Positions 35,083 to 45,074 of a DNA stretch of 64,000 nt are shown here, one piece after another. Numbering within the stretch: the first letter of the stretch is position 1; each line of letters starts with the position of its first letter. This DNA comes from Diaporthe sp. PMI_573. Lineage: Eukaryota > Ascomycota > Sordariomycetes > Diaporthales > Diaporthaceae. The stretch spans positions 2,418,001-2,482,000 of the forward strand of contig JAJTUP010000003.1 in assembly GCA_021399435.1 (NCBI GenBank), written 5' to 3'. The notes beneath the pieces are model-generated. The model had not been told where the DNA came from. It searched no databases and saw only the letters and a program-made list of their open reading frames with translations. The translations under genes were made by a program, and so were the position numbers.

Positions 35083-36859
35083 ATGGCGCAATACGGCGAG
35101 AAGAGCCAGACCGACAAGGAGGTCATCGAGCCTCACAATGGCTACGGTTCAGAGAATGTCGACGAGGAGGTTGGGGTCGTCCACAAGTCGGGCTCCTTGG
35201 CCCGTGATCTGAAGTCGAGACACATGCAAATGATTGCAATTGGTACGATATCAAATATCTCGTCTGCTTCCATCTCCTCTTGTGACAGAGAGCTGACAGC
35301 CTGATCCTTCTAGGTGGTGCCATTGGTGCTGGTCTCTTCGTCGGCTCAGGAAGTGCCCTTCATACGGGTGGCCCTGCCTCGCTCGTCATCTGCTACACCA
35401 TCATCGGTGTGATGCTCTTGTTCACCTGCCAGGCCTTGGCCGAGCTGGCTGTTCTCTACCCAGTCAACGGTGCCTTCTACACATACGTCGTCCGCTTTAT
35501 CGACCCGTCGTGGGGCTTCGCCATGGGCTGGGACTACGCTATCTCGTGGCTGACTATTCTGCCCTTTGAGCTTGTTGCTGCGTCCATCACAATCAGCTAC
35601 TGGCGTGACGATCTCAACATGGGCATCTGGGTTGCCGTCTTCCTTGTCGTTCTCGCCGCCATTCAGGTCTTTGGTGTTCGAGGCTACGGCGAGGTCGAGT
35701 TCGTTCTCAGTATGATCAAGATCGCAGCTTGCACGGGGTTCATCATCCTTGGAATCGTCATCAACTGCGGAGGCGTCGGAAACCAAGGCTATCTCGGAGC
35801 AAAATACTGGCACGACCCTGGTGCGTTCCAGAACGGCTTCAACGGGTTCTGCTCCGTATTCGTCGTTGCTGCCTTCGCATTCGGTGGCACGGAGCTGGTC
35901 GGCCTTGCAGCCGCCGAGTCTGCAAACCCGAGAAAGGCGATTCCCCTCGCGACAAAGCAGGTCTTCTGGCGTATCTTCTTTTTCTACGTCGTGAACCTGT
36001 TCATCGTGGGACTGATCATCCCATCCAACGACGAGCGTCTTCTGGGTTCTTCCGGCGCCAACACCAAGGCCTCGCCTTTCGTGCTTGCCATTGAGGATGC
36101 CGGCATCAAGGTTCTCCCGTCCATCTTTAACGCTGTCATCACCCTGGCTGTCATCTCGGTCGCAAACTCCTGCACATTTGGCTCTACCAGGACGATGCAA
36201 GCCATGGCTGAGCAAGGCATGGCCCCGAAATTCCTGTCATATGTTGACAAGTCTGGACGCCCCATCTATTGCATTATTGTGCAGCTCTGCTTCGGCTTGT
36301 TGGCCTTCATCGGTGAAGCATCATCGCAGAGCACCATCTTCACCTGGCTCCTATCCCTCTCTGGTCTCTCCTACTTTTTCGTTTGGGGAACCATCTGCGC
36401 GACACACATCCGTTTCCGCAGCGCATGGAAGCAGCAGGGCTACAGCCTGGACCTCATCCCGTACAAGCCAACCTTGGGCGTTTGGGGAAGCTGGATTGGC
36501 TTCTTCCTTTGCGGATTGTGCTTGATTGCCACGTTCTACAGTTCGCTCTATGTAAGTTTTCATTCCAGGCTTCTTCTCATCACAGTTTCTCAGGCAAGGC
36601 TCGCTAACAACTCTTTGCCCAGCCATCCCCGGATGCAACCCCCGACCCAGAATATTTCTTCCAGCAGTACCTGGCCGGCCCGGTGGTTCTGTCATTGTAC
36701 CTCTTCTGGAAGGTCTACACGAGAGACTGGCGTCTCTTGGTACCGATCCACGAGATGGATCTGATGGCCGGTGCCCGTCTGCACAATGTTACGGATAACG
36801 AGGATGATGACCTCAAGAAGCAATCTTGGTTCAAGCGTATTGGCCGTGGGCTTTTCTAG
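35083..36859 (+). CDS. Amino-acid permease (APC/YAT family)
   Basis: Plasma-membrane proton-coupled amino-acid transporter. Exons 35083-35242, 35314-36551 and 36623-36859, 544 aa. Intron 1 (71 nt, GTACGA...TTCTAG) falls in the signature between MQMIAI and GGAIGAGLFVGSGSAL; intron 2 (71 nt, GTAAGT...GCCCAG, CTAAC branch site) precedes the last two helices. Twelve hydrophobic segments can be traced after a 45-residue charged cytosolic N-terminus rich in Glu/Lys. Permease landmarks include the LKSRHMQMIAIGG start of TM1, PVNGAFYTY, FGGTELVGLAAAE and an IHEMDL motif in the C-terminal tail. Substrate is likely broad or proline/neutral amino acids as in related fungal permeases, but cannot be read from sequence. 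Convergent with the Zn2Cys6 gene at 37554. Confidence 0.93.
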
Positions 36860-37553
36860 ACAGCTTCACAGACTAGACTTTTTCACCTCGGGCAAGCATT
36901 TCGTTCACCCACTGTACAACAGACCATAGCATGCTCTCCCGCCGGTTGAATCCAACTTTTGTGCACATGGGAGTCTGTTTAGCCAGCCCCAAGAATCGAT
37001 ACCATTTTGAGTTACCACTGCGTGGACACTAGAAATTGATTGCCGTCATGGCTGGTTCCAGCTGAGCCGGTCCCCGAGGTGGTCTCTAGGCTACAACACG
37101 GAGCTAAAACTGACCTTCCAAAAGTGGCATGGGCGACTGGATTTAGTAGAGTCTCACCAAGTACTACATACCGCATTAAGCTTCCTCGACGTGCACAATT
37201 ACTTTCGGGATCGAGGCAACCTTCTCGTTTGCTCCACGACGGACAGCCCAGGCCTTCCATCCGCCGCGGCAAGGGCATGGTCCCTTTGCGCGCCACAGAG
37301 TCGAGGCAACGGGAAATTATGTCTCGGTTGCACTAGGAGATTCCAGAACGAAGCTTGGCGAGCTTGTCTTGGATTGCAGCCTCCTGGGTCCAGGTAGGGT
37401 CTGGAACAAGACAATAATATTGTAGTCTACGACGTACGCACCCTCGGCTTACCAGCCAATCACTCCTCAAAATTACCGTGCTGCTTTGCCAGCCCATCTC
37501 GGCGTCCTAACGAAACGTCACCCGCCCGATGGTGCCGAGTAGTGGTTGGTTTC
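36860..37553. other. Convergent intergenic region
   Basis: 3' flanks of the permease (+) and the regulator (-). No gene seen. Confidence 0.5.
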
Positions 37554-40023
37554 CTAGGCAACGACGGTGTCCATGAGGGCCGGATCAAAGTTCATATCAA
37601 AGTCCTTCATGAACGCGTCCCAATCGACCCTCGAGAACGGATCAGCAGCCAGCATCTCGGTGGCGCTCGCGACGGCGGCGTTGCCCGCGCCGTCTGCGGC
37701 GACAGGCTGGGGCGTGACCTTATCCGGGCGGATCTGCTCCATCTGGCGCTTCCACCTGCGGATGCAGTCGAGCGGCAGGCCCATCCCGAGCCGGTGCGAG
37801 AAGTCCATCTGGCCGAGCTGCGACAGCTCCGTGGCGGGCAGGATCTCGCGCACGCTCCACGCGCTCTCCATCATCTTGGCCGCGCGGACGGGCAGGTCGC
37901 CGTCCTGGATGCTGCACAGCCTCACGCCGGCGAGCGCCTCGTTGACCACCGTGTCTGGGGTAGTTCCGGCATCCTGGATCTGGCGCTCGATCACCTCCTT
38001 CGTGGACGGGGACAACAGCGCCGATATCACGATGCAGCCCGCCGACAGCATAGAGCGGCAGACGAAGTGGGGTGAGTGGGAGAGGAAGGCGATTTCGTTG
38101 TTGAGCTTCAGCGCGAGCCTGATTACCGACTGCGCGGTCGCGTGGCAGCGCAGGGCGTTGCGCTTGAATGCCTCCTGGCTAAATCCGGGCATCGGCATGA
38201 AGTAGAATACCTGCAGCTCTAGCAGGGTCGATAATATGGTGAACTGGTCCACCTCTGTCCACGGTCGTGTCAGGATCATAAACCATGGCGCATAGGTCGG
38301 TCGGACGAGCAGGGAGGCTTACCTGAGATGCCCGCGGACATGAGACCCTGGACCGTCTGGAAATCTTCCTCTAGCTGCTCAACAACATGATGGGAAATTC
38401 CTTTCCCTTGCTCGAGGTTCGCAGCTATTGTTCTGCCTACCCTGTGCAAAAATGCCGCACTTTCCAGGAGAACGTAGAAGTACATGGGGATCTTGACCGG
38501 ACTGGTCCTGTCGAGGATACTTTCAATGGTGCTGTTGAAGTACTGGACTGTAGAAGGAGTGCCACCATACGTCGACACGCGTTGAGAGATGATATTGAAC
38601 CCCACCCAGGAGTACACGGCCTCCTCGTCGCTGACAGACAGGCGATATGCTGGATATACCTGCGTGGGAAAGTCCCCGCGGCCGGTATGGATTCCAAGCG
38701 TGTAACAGCTGTTCATGAGTAGCGAAACGTAAATTGGGGAAGGATCTTTCATAAAGCGAATGGTGGGCAGGGGCCAGACGCTCAGGATCAGCAATGCGTT
38801 GACCATGGCCAAAGAGACAGGCGGATCAGAAACACTTCCCCAGATCTCATTCCTGACTGCATCGACGAGGAAATCGAATATGCCACCCTCGCGCGTCGAC
38901 CTCCTGCAGGCTGTGACGACAATGACCCAGAAGAGAACTGGTCCGGAATTGTATATGGCGTCTGGCTCCCTGATGCGCACAACGGGAAAGTATGGGTGGA
39001 AGTGCTCAAAGTACTGGTCGAAGTACCGATCGATGTCCTCCCCGGAGAATACCCTTGATTTGAGCGCTCTCGGTTGCGAAATACGGCCGCTGGCAGAAGA
39101 TGGGGTATTCAGGGGGCCCGGAGTCAACGCGGGGACGGACGATGTCTCCGGGAAGGTTCGCGGAGGCGGAGCATTGCTGAAAGATGGGATGGATGATAAT
39201 GGTGACACCCCAGATGAGAAGCCGGCGGAGGTATACAGGCGCGGCTGATCCGACCTGGGGCTTGGTAGATGTGGCGGTGGGATAGGGGGGAGTGGCAGCT
39301 GTCCATGTGGGGTGGAAGACGACGGCTGGGGTGCCACAGCCTGTTTGATGCTTTGGACCTCTTGGACGAGCTCGTCGAACTTACTGCAGACAGTTAGAAC
39401 GCTTCTTCAAGCTTTATGGAGTGGATGTTTGGGGGGTTATAACGAGGGAACATGTGCTCAGGTAAGTGGAGGCGGGACGCAGTGAAGCGACGCCAAGAGA
39501 AGCATCCCCCATGTCGGATACATCTGGTTGTCGAAATTACAAAATTGTAATTGTGAATCTTAAACAATGACCCAGCGCAGGCCCGGAGTCACATCAAGAA
39601 AAGAAGAAACAGCGTCAACAGTAGGGGTGTGGTGGCTCAGTGGCTCAGAAACTCTGTCAAGCCATGTGCTCGGTGCTTCGGACGGGTTGGGATGGTTCGA
39701 CCCACCTCCGCTTGCTCACTCTCTTGTGAGACTTGTCAACGACACAGCGAAGCTTCAGCTTCTGGCAGCGCTGGCAAGGCTGGCCAGGGACCGTGCTCGC
39801 ATTGCATTTCACCTATGGGCATGGTCAACGTCGTGGTCGGGGTTAACGGACGGGCCAAGGCCAGGGCCAAGGAGGACTCAGGCGCGGCGGCAGCAGTCTT
39901 ACGCACCTTGGAGTCCCTGCACGACACGCAGGCCGTGTTCCTCTTGATGCGAGACTGTGGGGAGGACTGCTCGGCGGCAGATGCCAGCAGGTCGAGCGAC
40001 TCACGCGACTCCCCGTTGGACAT
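37554..40023 (-). CDS. Zn2Cys6 transcription factor with fungal middle-homology region
   Basis: Nuclear regulator. Exons (minus) 40023-39907, 39812-39706, 39383-38323 and 38254-37554, 661 aa. The zinc cluster spans the first junction: Cys32, Cys35, Cys42, Cys52, Cys55 and Cys62 (C-x2-C-x6-C-x9-C-x2-C-x6-C), then a basic linker DKSHKRVSKRSK and a short coiled coil (FDELVQEVQSIKQ). Intron 2 (39384-39705, 322 nt) is unusually long for this window but its phase fits exactly (AG|T = Ser). A Pro/Ser-rich spacer follows; the regulatory domain starts near YFEHFHPYFPVVR. The overall plan resembles Leu3/War1-type regulators. A short C-terminal acidic/aromatic end (DWDAFMKDFDMNFDPALMD) looks like an activation domain. 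Target genes unknown; it is convergent with the permease, which gives no proof of control. Confidence 0.9.
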
Positions 40024-40383
40024 TGTAGATGAAGGTTCAGTCAGTCGATGCCGATGCCGATGTGGATGCTGTGGTGAAGGGGGATGGGAGAGTGTTGCCG
40101 AAGCGCTACCGACAACGTTCGCCGGTTCGGCTCTGCGAGCTGATGGGTGGGGCGGGGATGCTTATCTCAAGTCCCATACCTCCTCGGAAGCGCCTCACAC
40201 TTGGTTAGTGCTGAGATAAGGCCGACCCTCTCAAGCCTCTCTCCTGTCTCACAATCTGTCTTTAACAAGTGCTTCTAATATTCTCGATAATTATCCCATT
40301 ATGATTTAATGCGTGGTTCAGAAAACGAGAGAGCAGGACCAGGACCGGGTTGATACCTGCCTCCAGTGCACACGGTATTGCTT
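40024..40383. other. Short intergenic region, regulator promoter
   Basis: 360 bp between two minus-strand genes. An AT-rich patch near 40270-40310 could be a core promoter; no gene. Confidence 0.5.
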
Positions 40384-41142
40384 CTACTGCCATTTCCGCT
40401 CATATGCTCCGGCCCAGAGTCCCCAGGCGAGCACCTTGCCTTGGACTGCCTCGGCTATCTTCTCCCTCGTCGGCGTCGACTCCAGCAGCTCCTTGGGCAG
40501 GGCCTCACTCAATGCCACGACCTCGAAGAAGTCTGTTAAATTTCATGTCAGATTCTCACCCAGCAAAGCTGTCACAGGTGCACCAGGCTTACACCGGTGA
40601 GGCCCGTGGTTCATCAGGGGCCTCGGAGGGAGGTACACCCCAGGCCTGCGGCATACCCCGTAATGGAACCCGCCCTTCACGGCGCTCTTGCCCACATCTG
40701 CAACCTCAAGATGGGAGTGTTCGATCTTTGTATTCGTGGCATCAATTCCTGCGAATATCCTGCCAAAAAAAAAAATAGAAGCACCTTTAGCTTAGCTGGC
40801 TCGACACCTTTACGGACCAGATCAAACGTACCCATGCACAATCGGGGTCGGGAGCGGCGCATCGGGATCCTCAACCACGAGCAGCCACTCCTTTACTCTC
40901 CCAGCGACAGCCGGAGGTGTTTCCCACCGCAAGCCCGGAAACCTGCCCTCTCCGTCGTGCGAGTGTTCCTTCTTCAGCTGCGCCGGCTCGGCCAGGGAGC
41001 CCGCGCCGCATTCCGTAGACGTGATCTCGATGGTCGGCTCCTGGAGATCCTTGAAGGCCGGGGAGCGGTAGAAGCTCTTCTCGTCGCGGCCCTTGGCGCT
41101 GGAGAGGAGCCACGAGAGCGTCACCTCTACGACCGGATGCAT
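40384..41142 (-). CDS. PEBP-family protein
   Basis: Phosphatidylethanolamine-binding-protein fold (YbhB/Tfs1 relatives), often an inhibitor or scaffold of kinases or proteases; the role here is unknown. Exons (minus) 41142-40832, 40759-40593 and 40532-40384, 208 aa. Intron 1 (72 nt, GTACGT...GGCAG after a long T-run) and intron 2 (60 nt, GTAAGC...AACAG) splice in phases 2 and 1 and rebuild the two PEBP ligand-pocket motifs: DPDAPLPTPIVHG (92-104) and NHGPHRYFFEVVAL. A C-terminal AxxWGLWAGAYER-type helix ends the protein. Start: first ATG in frame, MHPVVEV. No signal peptide. Immediately downstream lies the Zn2Cys6 gene's promoter. Confidence 0.88.
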
Positions 41143-41727
41143 CGTGTTTTCCGTGTGCGGCACAAAGATGAATCGTCAGTTGGTGAGACGACAGCGAGCG
41201 GTATGGCTGCTGCTGCGTGATCCTGCTGGAGAATGTTCGAAAGACCTCTAGCCACATTGCATCGCGCGGAAACAGCTGTGATCGCTCGAAACAGGAAACG
41301 ATGTGGATATATCTATCTAGTCTAGACCGTGAGCACTTGAGACGATGGATGTATCGGTCCCGTCTGCGCTGCCGCTTCGGCACCGAACTACATGACAGAG
41401 TCCTCTTCAATCAGGTTGATAAAGCGAATCTTGGGCGCATATGGGTCAATATCAATTTCTCTGCCTGCCAATCTGTAATCGGAAAGCTGAACTGTAGAGA
41501 CTTGGTCTCTTCAGCGGCCGTAATAGAAGCATAGATCGTGACACGACCGCGGCCTTCTCCACACCTAACAGGTAAGGATATCAAGACAGGGGACGGACGA
41601 GTCCTCTTCACACAACCAAAACCGCAACGCACACCACCCGTACACCACGCTCAGACTTTTTGGCTCCAACGCACGACATGAGCCCGCAGGGGAAGGCCCC
41701 CAGAACACCACCCTCATCGTCGAGGTC
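41143..41727. other. Intergenic
   Basis: Promoter of the PEBP gene and 3' flank of the small Cys-rich gene (both minus). Small frames here are not supported. Confidence 0.5.
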
Positions 41728-42090
41728 TCACAGCTCATCCTTGCCCTCCTTCTTCTGCCCGCTGCCGCCCCCGACGATCCCGCTCAGCCACGACGCGCCG
41801 GGGATGGCCACACGAGCCGCACGGGGGTACGACTTGCCGTCGACCTCGACCTTGGGCTCACACGAGCACCACTCGCCCTCCGGCACCCCGGACATGGCGG
41901 CCGGGATGTGCTTACCACATCCGCGCCATGACTTCTTCGCTGTGACGCCGGGCGAGGGGGCAGTGTCAGTAGTGATTCGGCATTTCATGAATGGCCCACT
42001 AAGGGTTAAGAAGAGAGCCCTCTCGGGGGGGGGGTGGATTGAGGTCGTTCAAAACTCACAGCAGTCTGGGCAGGTGGCTCCCATACACAT
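41728..42090 (-). CDS. 80-aa Cys-rich protein ending in KDEL
   Basis: Small conserved-looking fungal protein, probably zinc-binding. Exons (minus) 42090-42060 and 41939-41728; the 120-nt intron has a GTGAGT donor, an ACTGAC branch site and a TCACAG acceptor, and phase fits (T|CG = Ser). Product 80 aa: Cys2, Cys7, Cys10, Cys18, Cys35 and Cys37, with the pattern CPDC...WRGCGKHI...WCSCEPKVEVDGKSYP that I associate with a common uncharacterised fungal family. The last four residues are KDEL, but there is no N-terminal signal peptide, so ER retention is doubtful. The tiny first exon (31 nt) makes it easy to miss. A longer N-terminus through an upstream exon cannot be excluded, since the frame stays open to a TAA near 42179. 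Confidence 0.75.
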
Positions 42091-42760
42091 CTTGCCAGGC
42101 TGGTCGGGTGGGTCAATCTTGTGGTTGAGTTTGCTGTGAGGCGGCTTGAACTTGGCGTGCTGCTGAATTTGGAAGTGTTAAGATGTAGCTGATGGGATTC
42201 GGGCCTTGAGCAAGTCGTCGATGCAGCGGTAGCAAGTGCTCGTGGACTCTTTTATCCTTTGGCGACGGGGGTGGGGGGGACTCCGCGAGGGGTCCGACTT
42301 TTTCTGCGCCGTACGGTACGGCCAAGGAGGTTGGGTGGTCGCCGATTAGTTTCGGAAGGTCCGATGTTCGCCGACGTCATATGCCGGCCCTTCCGCCGCG
42401 GAGAAGGTTCCGCTTACCTTGACAGCCTTATCGCCGACCAGGCCAAGCACTAGCCAGCCCACCACCAACCTTGTTTGGAGGGTACGGAATTGATACCGAG
42501 ATCAAGTCAGGACTGGGAGTCTTCTGGCCGGGAAGTACGCATGGGGAATTTAATTCCAAACATGAGATTGATTACATGCTAACCAAGTGATTACTAGGGA
42601 GACTATGGAAACAAGCAAGTGCTAATTCAAATGGGTACTCCTCATTAGTCGTCTGCCTCGTGCAATTCCGTCCGTGACACAACACCTCACCGCCTCACAC
42701 TGAGGCAGGAAGGCCCTCTCAGATGTCGTCTGGAAAGGCCTGATAGCACCAAAAAGCCCT
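42091..42760. other. Intergenic
   Basis: Promoter of the Cys-rich gene and 3' flank of the gene at 42761. An AT-rich segment lies near 42545-42630. No gene supported. Confidence 0.5.
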
Positions 42761-43769
42761 CTAGTTCTTGTGGAGCTTGGCCTTGATCTTATCTTTCAGG
42801 CTCGCCTTCTCCTTCTTGGAGTCCGGAGAATCAGGGGCCGTCTTCTCCGCCTTCTCCTCCTCCGTCTTCTTGCCAGAGGCGGCAGCCGCAGCGGTCTGGG
42901 TGGTCATGCCCTTCTCCTCCAGGAGACCTATGCCGTGTTAGTCGGGTGTTTTCCAAAAAGAAGGGCGTCATCTGGGAGAAAACACTTACGGTCTGCCTCG
43001 CGGCCAGCGCCAGGCTTGGTCGCATCAAAGTCACCGCCATCGGCGGCCAGACCAGAGCTCTTCACGTACTGCTCTCCGGTAACCTCGCCTTGGCTCTTGG
43101 CCCCCGGCCCGTCCCCTTCCCCGGCGCCACCTGCCCCCAGGGAACCCTTCGACGCAGACCCGGCGTCACCGCCGTGTGACCTGGCTACCTCCTCGATCGG
43201 CTTGGGGCCAGCCCCCTCGACCTTGGTGGGGTTCTCGGAGGTGTCGAGGCCGCCGGTGTTGTCAACGTTCTTGCGCTCGGCCTCCTTCGTGGGGTCTGCG
43301 GTGGCCGAGTCCGGGTCTCTGATGTCGGCTTGGGGCGCCTTGAAGCCCGTGTCGCCGGTGGTGGATGGGTGATCTGCCGTTGGGCCCTTGGCTGCGGTTT
43401 CTGTGGAGTCCTTACTTCCAGTGTTGGTGGCATCCGTAGAGCTGGTGGTAGGCAGTCCGGACGTGGTGCTCTCGCTCCCAGTGTGCTTGGTGCTGGGGGC
43501 GGTAGAGCTTGTGGTGTTGGTTGCTCCGGATTCTGCTCAGGAGAGGTCAGCTCAGCCCAAGTCGGATTGCGTACACAAGAGTAAGAGGGCGTACCTATGT
43601 TACCAGCATCAAAAGGCTCCCCGGCGGAGGTGTTTCCCAACTTGCCCGAGACGGGCTCTGTTCCCTTGGTCTCGTTGTTCATGTTTTCTGTGCCGGTCTT
43701 TGCGTTGTCGTTGTTGTCTCCCCAGATGGCCTTGGCCGCGGTGCTCGCCATTGAGTTTATAGTCTCCAT
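42761..43769 (-). CDS. Hydrophilic Gly/Thr/Lys-rich stress-type protein
   Basis: Exons (minus) 43769-43595, 43532-42990 and 42927-42761, 294 aa. Both introns are 62 nt (GTACGC...GAGCAG with CTGAC; GTAAGT...CATAG) and the splice phases fit (G|AA and C|GT). Almost entirely hydrophilic and disordered: N-terminal MASTAAKAIWGD, a long Thr/Ser/Gly region, then a conserved-looking end with DFDATKPGAGREADRLLEEKG, an Ala/Lys/Glu stretch and a basic terminus (LKDKIKAKLHKN). Homologues in Aspergillus-type genomes are often labelled 'glycine-rich cell wall structural protein 1', although no signal peptide is visible here; hydrophilin-like stress protection is a reasonable guess. Its upstream region carries three TGACGTC motifs. 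Confidence 0.85.
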
Positions 43770-43927
43770 TGTGGGTCAATTGATGGGATGATGGGTGGCC
43801 AGAGTTATTGTGGCAGAGTGATGTAATATCGGAACCGTCAGGCTGAGCGAGTGAGATGGTGTGTGACGTCGTTGTGGCTGTTCTTTTCTTGTTCCTGTGG
43901 CGGATGGAAGATGGGTGGCGGTGGTTA

Positions 43928-43963
43928 GATGTGGATGTGGATGTGGATGTGGATGTAGATGTC
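43928..43963. repeat. GATGTG hexamer microsatellite
   Basis: Six units, the first four perfect (GATGTG), the last two degenerate, about 160 bp upstream of the ATG of the minus-strand stress-type gene. Confidence 0.8.
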
Positions 43964-44096
43964 AGACGATCGGCTCCTTATTACTACCAGATATGCAGGT
44001 TGGTTGTGGGTAACACTCCTCAAAGTGACGGATTGAGTGGGCATGGGATTTATAAAGAAACAACGACCGACCACCACCAGCACCACCCTAGAGGTC

Positions 44097-44110
44097 TGAC
44101 GTCTGACGTC
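44097..44110 (-). promoter_or_regulatory. Tandem TGACGTC (CRE/ATF-like) motifs
   Basis: Two directly adjacent TGACGTC heptamers (44097-44103 and 44104-44110), with a third at 43864-43870, at 95 to about 340 bp upstream of the hydrophilic stress-type gene on the minus strand. TGACGTCA is the core site of Atf1/CREB-class bZIP factors, so stress-kinase control is a plausible inference. Confidence 0.45.
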
Positions 44111-45074
44111 TTGCGCCTTGTTCTTGGTGTCGCCTCGCGTGTCTGGGAGGAGAGACCAACTGCCACATGCAGAGGAACCTGGAAGGCGGAAGGGTGACGT
44201 ACGTAGTGCAGGGTAGGGTACGGGGGACCATGGGTTAGTTCCCAGCTGGTCTATCGCATCATAGCAGGCAGGGCTGGCCAGCCCCTCGGAGCCGTCCCAG
44301 CCGTGGTTGCTCCTGCCCCTTGGTTGCAGGTTACCGAGACACAGGCGCCAAGCAAGGCAGTCCGTGGTGTCGAGGTGCTTGGTTTGGGCCAAGCTTCTTG
44401 CCATGGCTCTTGGGATTTCTCCCTGCGTCGACCTAGCTGCACTTGGACTGCACGCAACTTGATAGGCGCCACTTGGCTTACCCCAGACATGCAGAATTAT
44501 CTGATGCTTTTCGTCCAAAACACAACACAAAACACAGCTCTAAAATACAGTTTACTAGTCGATATGCTCTGTCTGCCTCGCCTCGCGAAAAGGTGGTCGA
44601 ATTGGAGAAGACGGCTGTCAAATGCCCAGAGCTGGCCAAGCGATGACATTGCTGTGCCGCATCGTGGGGAAAGGAAGGCGTTTTGTGGGCCTTGGCCTGG
44701 TCCCCGCTTCAGACGTCATCCCGTCCCCGCGGACCTCAAGACACAATTGCAACCCCACTCCTGCGCGTTGGACGGGGTCCCACCAAACATTGCTACGTAA
44801 CCTCACCAGCCCGATACTCCTATAGGTCAATCAGCCAACTGGGTGTGTGCATCGCAGAGGATCGCCTCCATGGAACACCCTGCTGCATTCTGCCATATTC
44901 AGCTGTAATTCCGTAGGGCTGCCGGATGAGGACTCGCGTGTTGCCCGAGCAGACTGGCACCATATCATCTGTACTGAAACATTAAAGCTGCATTGGTATC
45001 TGATCGCCTGTGGCTTTACACATCAACGCCGGAAACAGGATAAACTTGCTGCTCCATGCCGGGCACAAAGAATG

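Larger units (their letters stand above)
43770..45074. other. Intergenic: promoter of stress-type gene
   Basis: 1.3 kb with CRE-like motifs and a microsatellite near the right-hand promoter of the 42761-43769 gene; the remainder (44.2-45.0 kb) shows no supported gene. A 165-codon open frame at 44303-44800 (+) has no domain and is rejected. Confidence 0.5.

Noticed and set aside
39620..39715. tRNA-like A box (TGGCTCAGTGG) and B box (GGTTCGACCCA) inside a minus-strand gene's intron
   Set aside because: The flanks do not form an acceptor stem and the T-arm stem does not pair, so this is a chance match.
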